The notes under the pieces: generated by a model
Told to the model about the DNA's origin: nothing
What the model saw: the letters and a program-made list of their open reading frames with translations, nothing else
Databases searched by the model: none
Shown here: positions 25,501 to 33,110 of the stretch, in pieces
Layout of the letters: each line of letters begins with the position of its first letter
How positions within the stretch are numbered: the stretch's first letter is position 1
Assembly (NCBI RefSeq): GCF_041740695.1
Contig: NZ_JBGSLK010000132.1
Span: forward strand, 1 to 64,000
Source of the DNA: Haliscomenobacter sp041740695
Lineage (GTDB): Bacteria; Bacteroidota; Bacteroidia; Chitinophagales; Saprospiraceae
Length of the DNA stretch: 64,000 nt
Direction of reading: 5' to 3'
Program-made: the position numbers and the translations under genes

Positions 25501-26193
25501 TCATTGAATCAAAACTTGCACATTGGAGTGCAACCACAAAAAAGAAGCGGGCAATTGGGTGCTGATTTTAGCTTCCATTAGCCGCTGTGTGATCTCTACT
25601 TTTGTCTGCCCTGAAATGAGCAATAAAACTTCCTTGGCCGCCAAAATATCACTCATTCCAAGGGTCAGGCCGTACAATTTTACACCTTGCATGTCCTTTG
25701 CCATGCTGTGCCCTAGTGAATCTTCAGTAAGTTGGGCAATGTGGCAATGCGGCTGCAAAAACGCTCCAGGTTCATTGAAGGCCAGATGACCATTCATCCC
25801 CAGTCCAAGTACACACAAATCGATTGGGCCCTCTTTTTGCAGCAGTTTTTGAATTCTAGTGCATTCTTGTTGCGGATCTGCTGGATTGCTTTGGAAGGAA
25901 AAGTAGCGATCCGCAAGAATGTTTAAAGGTTGTAACAAGTGCTCCTGAAGATACGCTTCACAAGTGCCCGGATGATCCATGGGAGCACCACCCCATTCGT
26001 CCAATTTGAAAATGCGCAGTTTATTGCTTGGAAAAAGTGTGCGTTGGGCAACCAGATTTTGGTAGGTAGCTGTAGGCGTATTGCCTGTGGCAGCACAAAG
26101 CAACAGATCGGGTTTCTTTTGAATGGCCTGGAGAATGATTTGGCTGGCTGCTGCGGCAAGGGCTGTTTCTGAGTCAAAGTGTTGAATGTGCAT
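25501..26193 (-). CDS. Glucosamine/galactosamine-6-phosphate isomerase family protein
   Basis: A 230-residue NagB-like sugar isomerase/deaminase. It has LLLCAATGNTPTATYQ, the motif RIFKLDEWGG, the catalytic-loop LGLGMNGHLAFNEPG, and YGLTLGMSDILAAKEVLLLISGQTK. The NGHLAFNEPG sequence (with Asn where classical NagB has Asp) is seen in family members assigned to galactosamine-6-phosphate or to uncharacterised isomerases. The reaction is most likely interconversion of an amino sugar phosphate and fructose or tagatose phosphate with ammonia. 6-phosphogluconolactonase shares the fold but lacks the HxxFNEPG box. Confidence 0.8.
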   Translation of the reverse strand: MHIQHFDSETALAAAASQIILQAIQKKPDLLLCAATGNTPTATYQNLVAQRTLFPSNKLRIFKLDEWGGAPMDHPGTCEAYLQEHLLQPLNILADRYFSFQSNPADPQQECTRIQKLLQKEGPIDLCVLGLGMNGHLAFNEPGAFLQPHCHIAQLTEDSLGHSMAKDMQGVKLYGLTLGMSDILAAKEVLLLISGQTKVEITQRLMEAKISTQLPASFLWLHSNVQVLIQ

Positions 26194-26282
26194 AGGGTAA
26201 ATTTTTAACCTGATCCTATTAATGCCCTAAAAATACTTGAGCAACTCACTATCCCGATCAAAATCCAGACAAAGCTTCAAAT

Positions 26283-26501
26283 CTAAGGTAATTGTTCCGC
26301 TTCTTGTTTCTCGCGACGCCCCCGTAAGTGCATCATCACCAAAAATGCACCAAAAGATACAACATGATTTAACCTGAACCAGGGAGCATCAATCACGATC
26401 GCCAAAGGGCTATCCCAAAGTTTCAACAAATAAGCTAGTCCGCTCAAAGCCGCCCAACATACAATCAGTAATTCCCAAGTCTTAAATTTACGGTTGTTCA
26501 T
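26283..26501 (-). CDS. Small two-helix membrane protein
   Basis: A 72-residue protein with two hydrophobic segments (LLIVCWAALSGLAYLLKLW and NHVVSFGAFLVMMHL) and a basic, charged C-terminus (RGRREKQEAEQ). It is placed right after the C39 exporter gene on the same strand (43 bases apart), so it may belong to the peptide-export operon; an immunity role is possible but unproven. No family is recognised. Confidence 0.55.
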   Translation of the reverse strand: MNNRKFKTWELLIVCWAALSGLAYLLKLWDSPLAIVIDAPWFRLNHVVSFGAFLVMMHLRGRREKQEAEQLP

Positions 26502-26544
26502 AATATTCTATTTCTATTCAATTTAAATTTTTTCTGCTCGATTG

Positions 26545-28740
26545 TCAAACTGAAATTGCTTCCCCACCCACCAAATCATACCAGGCCCGGCTATACAAAT
26601 TATCACTCAGCAACAGCCTCTCATGATCCCCCATTGCCCCAATTCGCCCTGCTTCAATCACATACACCCGATCCGCAGCGCGGGCCGTGCGCAGGCGGTG
26701 AGTAAGTACAATGATGCCCATTTGGGATTTCAGTTGGGTCAATAGCTGCAATACAAAACCCTCCGTATCCCGATCCAGTGCGGCGGTAGGTTCATCCAGC
26801 AGCAGGAGTTCAGGCTGGCGGTACAAGGCACGTGCTAGCGCGACCAACTGCTTTTGGCCCCCAGAAAGGTTCACGCCCTCCTCGCCCAGTAGGGTCGCGT
26901 AGCCATTCGGGAATTGAGCGAAGTAGGGATCAAAACCGTAGGCCGTAAAAAATGCCTGCAATGCCTCTGGGTCTTTTAGCTCTTCGCCTAGCAAAATATT
27001 GTCCAGCAAAGTGCCATTGAAGAGTTTGATCTCCTGGGGCACCACGCCCAGTTTAGCCCGCCAATTTTCGTAGCCCAACAAGTCCAAATCCAGCCCATTC
27101 ACCTTGATTTGGCCTGCTTCAGCGGGGTAGAATTTTTGCAAAATCTGCAAGAGTGTACTTTTGCCACAACCACTTTCGCCCAGAATGCTGATCCATTCTC
27201 CTCGGCGCACCTGAAAGTCAATATCCTCCAGCAAGCGCTTGCGACCCGGAAAACGGAAGGCCAGATTTTCTATCCGCAATTCCTCAAATTGCTGGATGCC
27301 TGCCCTAGGTTGCTCTGCTTCTAATTCGTACTCAGTATCCAAGGCAGCAAACTCGTACATGCGGTCAAAAGCCACCCGGGCTTCTTGCAGCAGCAGATTT
27401 GCGGACGACAATTGTGCCGCTGCGGCCACCAGCGCCGCCGCCATTTGCAGCAGCGCGATCAAGCCACCTGTACTCAATCCCCCCTGCAAGGTTTGCCAGC
27501 CCGCCCAGGCAATCACACCCGCCAAAAACAGCGTGCCGATGGCCTCGGCTACCAGTCCAAACCTAGCTCCCGTCAGCCCCAATTGGTACAAGGTTTGCTG
27601 AAATACCCCAAAAATGTTTTGGGTGACGCGTGCAAATACATCCTGTCGATTGGCGATTTTGATCACTCCCACGCCCTGGATCGTATCGATGTAATGGCTT
27701 TCGGTGAAGGCATAGGTGGCCATGGTTTGGCGTTGTTGTTGCAAAATGGGCTTATGAAAACGCCACACCACCCCCAAAAACAGCGGCAACCACAGCAGCG
27801 CAGCCAAACCCACTTGCCAACTGTACACAAATAGAAAACCCAGGGCGGTAAACAAACTCAGGACCTCAATCAAGGCACTACCCGCCAGAGCAGCTACGGT
27901 GCGCTGGATGCGTTGGGTATCGTTGAGGCGAGCAATGAGGTCACCCGTTTTGCGGTTGTCAAAAAAAGCCTTGGGCAAATGCAACAGGCTTTGGTAAAAA
28001 CTGCCAGTGAGGCGCAGGTTCATCTCCCGGCTTTGGCGCAGCAACAAAATTTGTCGGATGAAGCCCATGCCTGCTCGGGCCAGTAATAAAAAGAACAAGA
28101 GCCCGGTGCCCAGCAGCAGCCGGGTGGCATCTTTCTGGGGAATAATCTGATCCACCAGTTTTTGAGAAAACAGCGCCAAGGCCAGGCTCAGGATGGAGGC
28201 CACAAGTCCCAACGCCAGCGCCATACTCAGAATGGGTACGTCTTCGCGCACCAGATTCCAAAACCAGCGCCGTTTGTTGAATTGTTGGGCAGTGGTTTGG
28301 GGTAATTTTTCGGTAGGCTTCAGCAAGAGCAGGGCCTTGCTTTGCCAAATGTTCAGCAGGGCTTCCGGGCTCATCCAGGTAGTGTGAGGCTCGGCGGGAT
28401 CACTGATCAAAAAAGTGCCCCGCTGGGCATCCCAGCCATAACAAAGGATAAAATGCTGGAGGTGTTGCTCCTTGATGACGTGCAGGATACACAAATCGGC
28501 GCAGTCTTGTAGGCTCTGCACATCCGCCTCGTAGCCATCGGCCTCAAAGCCCACTCGCTGGGCAGCTTGCAAAAGCCCCAACAAAGTGGTACCCTGGGTG
28601 GAAGTGCCACTCCATTCGCGCAGGCGCTCCAAGGGAGCAGTAGCGGTATGAAAACGCAAGGCACTGAGCAGGCAAGCGGGCCCGCAGTCGCTTTGGTCGT
28701 GCTGGCGCTGGTGGGCTTTAGTGGCGAGTTTTGGGTTCAT
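26545..28740 (-). CDS. C39 peptidase-containing ABC exporter (bacteriocin-type)
   Basis: A 731-residue inner-membrane exporter that both cleaves double-glycine leaders and transports the peptide. Domain order: C39 cysteine peptidase (residues 1-130; QSDCGPACL with Cys19, HFILCYG and SDPA), ABC transmembrane domain (about 160-450), and a nucleotide-binding domain. The last shows Walker A GESGCGKSTLLQI, signature LSGGQKQLVALARAL and Walker B LLLLDEPTAALD. It overlaps the upstream thioredoxin-like gene by 23 bases, implying coupled expression. Two short genes with double-glycine leaders lie upstream in the same cluster and are the obvious substrates. No HlyD-type accessory gene was found in the window. 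Confidence 0.9.
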   Translation of the reverse strand: MNPKLATKAHQRQHDQSDCGPACLLSALRFHTATAPLERLREWSGTSTQGTTLLGLLQAAQRVGFEADGYEADVQSLQDCADLCILHVIKEQHLQHFILCYGWDAQRGTFLISDPAEPHTTWMSPEALLNIWQSKALLLLKPTEKLPQTTAQQFNKRRWFWNLVREDVPILSMALALGLVASILSLALALFSQKLVDQIIPQKDATRLLLGTGLLFFLLLARAGMGFIRQILLLRQSREMNLRLTGSFYQSLLHLPKAFFDNRKTGDLIARLNDTQRIQRTVAALAGSALIEVLSLFTALGFLFVYSWQVGLAALLWLPLFLGVVWRFHKPILQQQRQTMATYAFTESHYIDTIQGVGVIKIANRQDVFARVTQNIFGVFQQTLYQLGLTGARFGLVAEAIGTLFLAGVIAWAGWQTLQGGLSTGGLIALLQMAAALVAAAAQLSSANLLLQEARVAFDRMYEFAALDTEYELEAEQPRAGIQQFEELRIENLAFRFPGRKRLLEDIDFQVRRGEWISILGESGCGKSTLLQILQKFYPAEAGQIKVNGLDLDLLGYENWRAKLGVVPQEIKLFNGTLLDNILLGEELKDPEALQAFFTAYGFDPYFAQFPNGYATLLGEEGVNLSGGQKQLVALARALYRQPELLLLDEPTAALDRDTEGFVLQLLTQLKSQMGIIVLTHRLRTARAADRVYVIEAGRIGAMGDHERLLLSDNLYSRAWYDLVGGEAISV

Positions 28741-29260
28741 TGTGTAGGTATTTTAACAGCGCGGCGGGTTTGGTTTCACCTTTGTAGTGCTTCAACAATT
28801 GGCCATCCTGGCCGTATATCCATACCGAGGGCACCGAGCTGGAGCCAAAGCTGTGCACAAATACATCGGCAGTATCGCTCATCCAGTGTACATTGGGCGC
28901 TTGATCCAGTTGGTGTTCCTGCGCAAAATGGCGAATGCTGCTGCTATCGGCGGCGCTGATCCAGATCAATTGAGTGGAGCGGAAGTCATCCAACTGCTTT
29001 TGGATGGCCTCTGCTTCGTAGTTGCAATGGTCGCATTCGGGATGGAAATAAAAGATGATACTGGACTGTTTGTTTGGGGGATAGCTGAAGGGAGCCAGGG
29101 GCTGAAAGGGTAGCCTGGCGGGGCGTTGGGCGGTTTGGGCCATGACCTGCTTTTTCCTGGACTGGGCTTCGATGGTTTTGCGCAGCAGGAGAAATATCAC
29201 TGCTGAGAGGAAGGTGACTAGGAGGAAGAGAAGCAGGGGGCGTGGGTTGAGGGTTCTCAC
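28718..29260 (-). CDS. Membrane-anchored thioredoxin-like protein
   Basis: A 180-residue protein with an N-terminal membrane anchor (PLLLFLLVTFLSAVIFLLLRK). A thioredoxin-fold domain follows, with the redox motif CDHC in FYFHPECDHCNYEAEAIQK and a cis-proline-like VPSVWIYGQDGQLLKHYKG. Located between the exporter and the leader-peptide genes, it probably reduces or forms disulfides in the exported peptides or keeps the C39 cysteine active. Both predicted peptides carry two cysteines. The CxxC with acidic and basic spacers looks TlpA/ResA-like. Confidence 0.8.
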   Translation of the reverse strand: MRTLNPRPLLLFLLVTFLSAVIFLLLRKTIEAQSRKKQVMAQTAQRPARLPFQPLAPFSYPPNKQSSIIFYFHPECDHCNYEAEAIQKQLDDFRSTQLIWISAADSSSIRHFAQEHQLDQAPNVHWMSDTADVFVHSFGSSSVPSVWIYGQDGQLLKHYKGETKPAALLKYLHNEPKTRH

Positions 29261-29316
29261 ATGTTAATAGTTTGGATTTTCCTTATTACTTTGAAATCGA
29301 AGGAAGGAATTTTTTT

Positions 29317-29484
29317 TCAATTCCCGCTTTTTCTTGTTCCCCCACGCCACAAAAAAATGAAAGCTGCAAATAAAAATGATGTAGCAATGTAATAGTAGTT
29401 TGGCTCGATTACCTTGAGTAACATTAGAACCGATACCATCATAACCAATGCCATTACCCCGAATACAATTCTTTTGGTATTCAT
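29317..29484 (-). CDS. Small two-helix membrane protein, possible immunity protein
   Basis: A 55-residue protein starting at ATG 29484 (MNTKRIVFGVMALVMMVSVLMLLKVIEP). Two hydrophobic segments separated by EPNYYY are followed by a basic C-terminus (RGGTRKSGN). It lies between the leader-peptide genes and the thioredoxin-like gene on the same strand. Size, topology and position suit a bacteriocin immunity protein, but nothing in the sequence proves that. Confidence 0.5.
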   Translation of the reverse strand: MNTKRIVFGVMALVMMVSVLMLLKVIEPNYYYIATSFLFAAFIFLWRGGTRKSGN

Positions 29485-29637
29485 ATTTTTGACTATATTA
29501 GATACCAGCAATTCCTCCAATCAAGTCAATGGTTGAAAAAATCATATTCAAATTTTTACACATTAATAATTAATATGCACCATCAACATGAAAATAAGAA
29601 TTGCTGGCGATTAATTGAAAAATGAGTTCAGAACAAA

Positions 29638-29850
29638 TCACTTAAATAATTGGATGCCACCGTAAACAGCACACCCCACATTAATTCCACCCCAAACCCA
29701 AGCTGCAGCTCCTCCAGTTGCAACGGTAGCGCCAGCCAAAACGGCTAAACCTATACCTGCATCAACTGCTGCCACAGTAACACAAAACCCATCAAGAAAT
29801 TTACTACCACCTTCTAAAATGGCAATTTCATTGACATTTAACTTTCTCAT
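29638..29850 (-). CDS. Double-glycine-leader peptide precursor B
   Basis: A 70-residue precursor. The leader MRKLNVNEIAILEGG ends in Gly-Gly, the cleavage site for C39 exporters. The 55-residue core begins SKFLDGFC and is Gly/Ala/Val-rich and hydrophobic, with GGINVGCAVYGG near its end. It has two cysteines, one near each end, so an intramolecular disulfide is plausible. The core matches class II bacteriocin (two-peptide) features: GxxxG motifs and small residues. Its neighbour 42 bases upstream encodes a parallel peptide with an identical 15 + 55 layout. The activity of the mature peptide is unknown. Confidence 0.7.
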   Translation of the reverse strand: MRKLNVNEIAILEGGSKFLDGFCVTVAAVDAGIGLAVLAGATVATGGAAAWVWGGINVGCAVYGGIQLFK

Positions 29851-29874
29851 TGCATTAATTTTTTGTTAATTATC

Positions 29875-29926
29875 AATACAGTTAATACCTGCTATCGTTT
29901 GCCAATACAGTTAATACCTGCTATCG
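29875..29926. repeat. 28-bp tandem duplication at the end of a peptide gene
   Basis: The block CAATACAGTTAATACCTGCTATCG occurs at 29875-29898 and again at 29903-29926, a 28-bp period (24 identical bases plus 4 spacer bases). The second copy forms the C-terminal codons of the leader-peptide gene A (AGINCI); the first copy lies just after its stop codon. The duplication is not a multiple of three, so it changed the last residues and created the present stop. Confidence 0.85.
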
Positions 29927-30104
29927 GTGCACCAGGAACTACTGCCCAAGCTGCCAGCACTGCTCCAGCCGCGACCCCTCCCGTAACTAAAGTCGCAATT
30001 GCCAGTCCTCCTACAAAAAGACCAGCCGCAATCCCCCAGCCTTCACCACAACTAATTCCTCCCCCATTAATCACTTCCATCTGTTTAAAAGACAAAGCAT
30101 TCAT
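29892..30104 (-). CDS. Double-glycine-leader peptide precursor A
   Basis: A 70-residue precursor: leader MNALSFKQMEVINGG (Gly-Gly processing site, with the Leu/Met spacing typical of these leaders) and a 55-residue core starting GISCGEGWGIAAGLFVGG. The core is rich in Gly, Ala and Val. It has a Cys at core position 4 and another near the end (AGINCIGKR), so a disulfide spanning the peptide is plausible. The C-terminal residues IGKR result from a 28-bp tandem duplication; without it the reading would end IDN. Together with precursor B it forms a two-peptide pair. The role as a bacteriocin or signal peptide is inferred from leader and exporter. Confidence 0.7.
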   Translation of the reverse strand: MNALSFKQMEVINGGGISCGEGWGIAAGLFVGGLAIATLVTGGVAAGAVLAAWAVVPGAPIAGINCIGKR

Positions 30105-30426
30105 AATTTATTGGTTTTTAGTGTAAAAAATATTCCCGAACCTTCTTTTAGGAGCTGCCAGGATAATTCGGCTCCGTCGGTTGCGCAACCTATTCTTTCT
30201 GTGCTCTGGGATTTTTGTCCAGAATGAGTTCATTGTCATCTTTATAAAGACCACAAACAGCCACCAAAGCAGGATGTCGGCGAACAGGCATAGGGTTGTA
30301 AGTAGCGTTTGGGATGCTAATAGCAATGAACAAGACCGCATAGCCCTGCCAAGTCACCATTTAGAACGTACTTTAATTTGATAAATCCCTCTCGCGCGCC
30401 GAGGAATACCTTATCTCAACTCCCCA
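30105..30426. other. Gene-free stretch in the peptide cluster
   Basis: About 320 bases before the peptide precursors. A 77-codon minus-strand frame (30108-30341) shows a hydrophobic start but no leader or domain and is not supported. The promoter for the precursors probably lies here; I could not identify it with confidence. Confidence 0.4.
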
Positions 30427-31107
30427 CTAGGAGCCAAAATTCACCTGCAAATACACCAAAAACAAAGACCACAGCACCACACCCACGCCATAAGTCGCAG
30501 CTACAAAACCCAAGCCGCCTCTTCGCTCACTCAATTGCCGAACCCCCGCCACCAGCAGCACCCAAAACAATACCTCAAACACATTCACAAAGCTCACGGG
30601 TACAAGCAACAACTCCGGGATATTCTCCTTGCCCAACCAACCCAGCAGCGAAAACCAATCCGCTCGATAAATGTCCTCCAAGCTTTGGATGTTGCTGAGC
30701 AGCAAAATCAAGGTTTGTAACACTTTGCCGACCGCAATCACCGTCATGGCGCGCACCACCAACGTAAAAAAACTGCGATAGGAAATCCTCCAATCCAGCA
30801 AAATCGCTCCAATGAACATACACGCTGCAATACAAGCCATCTGCACCAAAAGTACCACCGGAATCAACACATACCCGACCCACTTCCACTTGGCCTGCAA
30901 ACCCAACAAAGCATCAATACGCTCCACATCCAACTGCTCACCCAGTATATGGTAATACACCTCCTTGGTCATGATCACCTGATCCTGGATGAAAAACACC
31001 AGTAGCGACACAAAGCACAGCACCCCAAAGGTTTCCCAGGTGCGCAGCCCCCATACACCATCGCGATTCGTCTGTTTGTTTGGATTTATATTGATTACTT
31101 GAGACAT
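30427..31107 (-). CDS. Polytopic membrane protein of the peptide cluster
   Basis: A 226-residue protein with about five membrane segments: TFGVLCFVSLLVFFIQ, WVGYVLIPVVLLVQMACIAACMFIGAILL, SFFTLVVRAMTVIAVGKVLQTLILLL, ELLLVPVSFVNVFEVLFWVLLVAGV and GFVAATYGVGVVLWSLFLVYL. No enzyme motif is seen. It is the first gene on the minus strand of the peptide-export cluster and lies directly downstream of four 10-bp direct repeats, which suggests it is the regulated entry gene. A role in export, immunity or maturation is possible. Confidence 0.7.
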   Translation of the reverse strand: MSQVININPNKQTNRDGVWGLRTWETFGVLCFVSLLVFFIQDQVIMTKEVYYHILGEQLDVERIDALLGLQAKWKWVGYVLIPVVLLVQMACIAACMFIGAILLDWRISYRSFFTLVVRAMTVIAVGKVLQTLILLLSNIQSLEDIYRADWFSLLGWLGKENIPELLLVPVSFVNVFEVLFWVLLVAGVRQLSERRGGLGFVAATYGVGVVLWSLFLVYLQVNFGS

Positions 31108-31156
31108 TGTTTTGCTGTTTTGTCTATCACAAAATTACAGCACTCCAAATTCCCAT

Positions 31157-31196
31157 TTTGTAAAAGTTTGTCAAAATTTGTAAAGGTTTGTAAAGC
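31157..31196. promoter_or_regulatory. Four 10-bp direct repeats (TTTGTAAAAG type)
   Basis: TTTGTAAAAG, TTTGTCAAAA, TTTGTAAAGG and TTTGTAAAGC start at 31157, 31167, 31177 and 31187. The exact 10-bp period puts all copies on one face of the helix. The block is 50-90 bp upstream of the membrane-protein gene that begins the peptide cluster, so it may bind a cooperative activator or repressor. The adjacent HTH gene is one candidate regulator. Confidence 0.6.
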
Positions 31197-31206
31197 CCCT
31201 CAAACA

Positions 31207-31247
31207 AAAACACCCCACTGAGTAGTGAGGTGTCATTTTTTTAATAA
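31207..31247 (-). terminator. Intrinsic terminator for the HTH gene
   Basis: ACACCCCACT (31210-31219) pairs with AGTGAGGTGT (31224-31233) around a 4-base loop. On the minus strand the stem is followed by TTTTTGTTTG, and on the plus strand by CATTTTTTT, so it can act in both directions. It lies 16 bases beyond the HTH gene's stop codon. Confidence 0.7.
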
Positions 31248-31262
31248 AACAATGTTCAGGTT

Positions 31263-31463
31263 TTACCGGCCCGCCCTTGAAGGGGTATGGTCGGTTTTGA
31301 GATTGGGTTTCCCTAGCTTGATGTAGACCAACTCTACTTCAGAAGGGGATAAGAGAACACGAGCAGGGAGAACTATTCCGGCTCTTTTTAACCAACTGTA
31401 AAACGTAGGACGGCTTACACCATACTCCTGCGCCAGTAGGTCGCGGGTTTTGCCAGCACTCAT
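31263..31463 (-). CDS. Small helix-turn-helix protein
   Basis: A 66-residue protein from ATG 31463 (MSAGKTRDLLAQEYGVSRPTFYSWLKRAGI). The segment LLAQEYGVSRPTFYSWLKRAGI is a helix-turn-helix, like those in transposase-type or small regulators. The C-terminus (LLSPSEVELVYIKLGKPNLK) resembles a short dimerisation region. The longer frame starting at 31526 adds hydrophobic residues of doubtful reality. It lies next to the direct repeats preceding the peptide cluster and could regulate them; this is inference. Confidence 0.55.
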   Translation of the reverse strand: MSAGKTRDLLAQEYGVSRPTFYSWLKRAGIVLPARVLLSPSEVELVYIKLGKPNLKTDHTPSRAGR

Positions 31464-31662
31464 ACAGAAACAGATTATTGGGTTAGTAATCATCGTCAAT
31501 ATAATCGCATTAATTTTAACAATCAAGACGCCGGGATAATTTTTATAGACCTTGTTTTTAATTTTAACAGAATCACTGATCTCATTCTATGAATATCCTT
31601 TTCCACCCTAGGCAATATAATCCCCCTTTTTCCTTATTTTGCCCGCCTGAAAATTTTCATCC

Positions 31663-32970
31663 ATGCGCCATACCATTTACGCTATATTTTGTCTCCTGTT
31701 TTGCACGCCTTTGATCGCACAAACAGCCAAAGACCTCAGCAGCCAGGATTATCCACACTTGGAAAAACTCTACCTCCACCTCCACCAAAATCCCGAACTC
31801 TCTTTTTACGAAACCAATACCGCCAAGCGCCTCGCCGAAGAATTGCGGCAAGCAGGTTTCCAGGTGACCGAAAACTTTGGCGGTACTGGAGTGGTAGGCA
31901 TCCTGAAAAACGGCCCCGGCCCTACCGTGCTCATCCGTGCCGATATGGATGCCTTACCCGTAGTGGAAGAAACGGGCAAAACCTACGCCAGTCAGGTAAA
32001 AACCAAAGATGAAAGTGGCAATACCGTTGGCGTCATGCATGCCTGTGGCCACGATGTACACATGACCGTATGGACGGGAGCGGCCCGTACCCTGGCCAAA
32101 ATGAAATCCAAATGGAGCGGTACGCTGATCATGGTAGGCCAGCCCGCTGAGGAGCGCAGCGGTGGTGCCAAGGCCATGTTGAAAGAAGGTCTGTACAGCA
32201 AATTCCCGAAACCAGACTACGCTCTCGCCATCCACGTTAGTCCAACTCTGGCGGCTGGTCGAATCGGTTTTCGCAAGGAATACACTTTAGCCAACGTCGA
32301 CTTCATGGACATCACCGTTTATGGTCAAGGCGGGCACGGCGCTTATCCGCACACCACCATCGACCCCATCGTGTTGTCTGCCCGAATCATCACCACGTTA
32401 CAAACCATCGTCAGTCGGGAAACATCCCCATTGGAACCTGCGGTGGTCACCGTTGGCGCCATTCACGGCGGTGCTAAGGGCAATGTCATTCCCAATGAGG
32501 TGCAGTTGCAACTGACCATGCGCTCTTATTCGGACCAGGTACGCAAAAATACGATTGAAAAAATTGGCCGGATTTGCCGGGGCGAGGCGATCGCTGCGGG
32601 TTTGCCCGAAAGTAAATTTCCCAAACTCACCATGCGCCCCGAAGAAACCCCTTCCACTTACAATGATCCCGCTTTAACCGAGCGGGTAGTTAATCATTTT
32701 AAAACTACCTTTGGTGCCGCTCAAATCCAGGAAGTAGAACCTTCCATGGCGGGTGAAGATTTTGCGCTGTTTGGTCGTACCCCAGAAAAAGTGCCCATTT
32801 TCCTGTTTTGGCTCGGCACTCAAGAACCCTTACAGGCTGAAAAAGCCGCCAAAGGTGAAATCCAATTGCCATCATTGCACTCTTCGCTCTTTTGTCCGGT
32901 ACCTGAACCCACCATCAAAACGGGGGTAGCGGCAATGAGTGAAGCGGCTTTGCAACTATTCAAGAAATAG
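31663..32970 (+). CDS. M20D-family amidohydrolase
   Basis: A secreted metal-dependent amidohydrolase, 435 residues. Signal peptide MRHTIYAIFCLLFCTPLIAQ, then M20 metal-site motifs RADMDALPV, HACGHDVHMTVWTG, QPAEERSGGAKAML, and the dimerisation domain GHGAYPHTTIDPI. Relatives hydrolyse N-acyl amino acids, hippurate or IAA conjugates. The signal peptide places it outside the cytoplasm. The gene is followed by the Gfo/Idh gene behind a large inverted repeat. Confidence 0.88.
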   Translation: MRHTIYAIFCLLFCTPLIAQTAKDLSSQDYPHLEKLYLHLHQNPELSFYETNTAKRLAEELRQAGFQVTENFGGTGVVGILKNGPGPTVLIRADMDALPVVEETGKTYASQVKTKDESGNTVGVMHACGHDVHMTVWTGAARTLAKMKSKWSGTLIMVGQPAEERSGGAKAMLKEGLYSKFPKPDYALAIHVSPTLAAGRIGFRKEYTLANVDFMDITVYGQGGHGAYPHTTIDPIVLSARIITTLQTIVSRETSPLEPAVVTVGAIHGGAKGNVIPNEVQLQLTMRSYSDQVRKNTIEKIGRICRGEAIAAGLPESKFPKLTMRPEETPSTYNDPALTERVVNHFKTTFGAAQIQEVEPSMAGEDFALFGRTPEKVPIFLFWLGTQEPLQAEKAAKGEIQLPSLHSSLFCPVPEPTIKTGVAAMSEAALQLFKK

Positions 32971-33107
32971 TTGAGAAGGTTGAGGGAGGTTGAGAAGGTT
33001 GAGGCTACCGCGAGCGATTTTGACAAGGACTTTGCCAAAATCGCTCGCGGCAGCCTAAACCTTCCTAAACCTTCCTCAACTTCCCTCAACTTCTCAACTC
33101 CTCAACT
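32969..33107. repeat. Large nested inverted repeat (GGTTGAGG family)
   Basis: A central perfect 15-bp stem, CCGCGAGCGATTTTG (33008-33022) with CAAAATCGCTCGCGG (33036-33050), is flanked by GGTTGAG runs on the left and CTCAAC/CTAAACC runs on the right. The block starts inside the amidohydrolase stop codon and ends three bases before the next ATG. The whole intergenic region is the repeat. Confidence 0.8.
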
Positions 33108-33110
33108 AGA

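Noticed and set aside
25501..26193. 6-phosphogluconolactonase
   Set aside because: The LGLGMNGHLAFNEPG box is characteristic of the amino-sugar isomerase branch.
30108..30341. 77-codon frame proposed as a third leader peptide
   Set aside because: No Gly-Gly leader is present and the C-terminal half is very basic; not supported as a cluster peptide.
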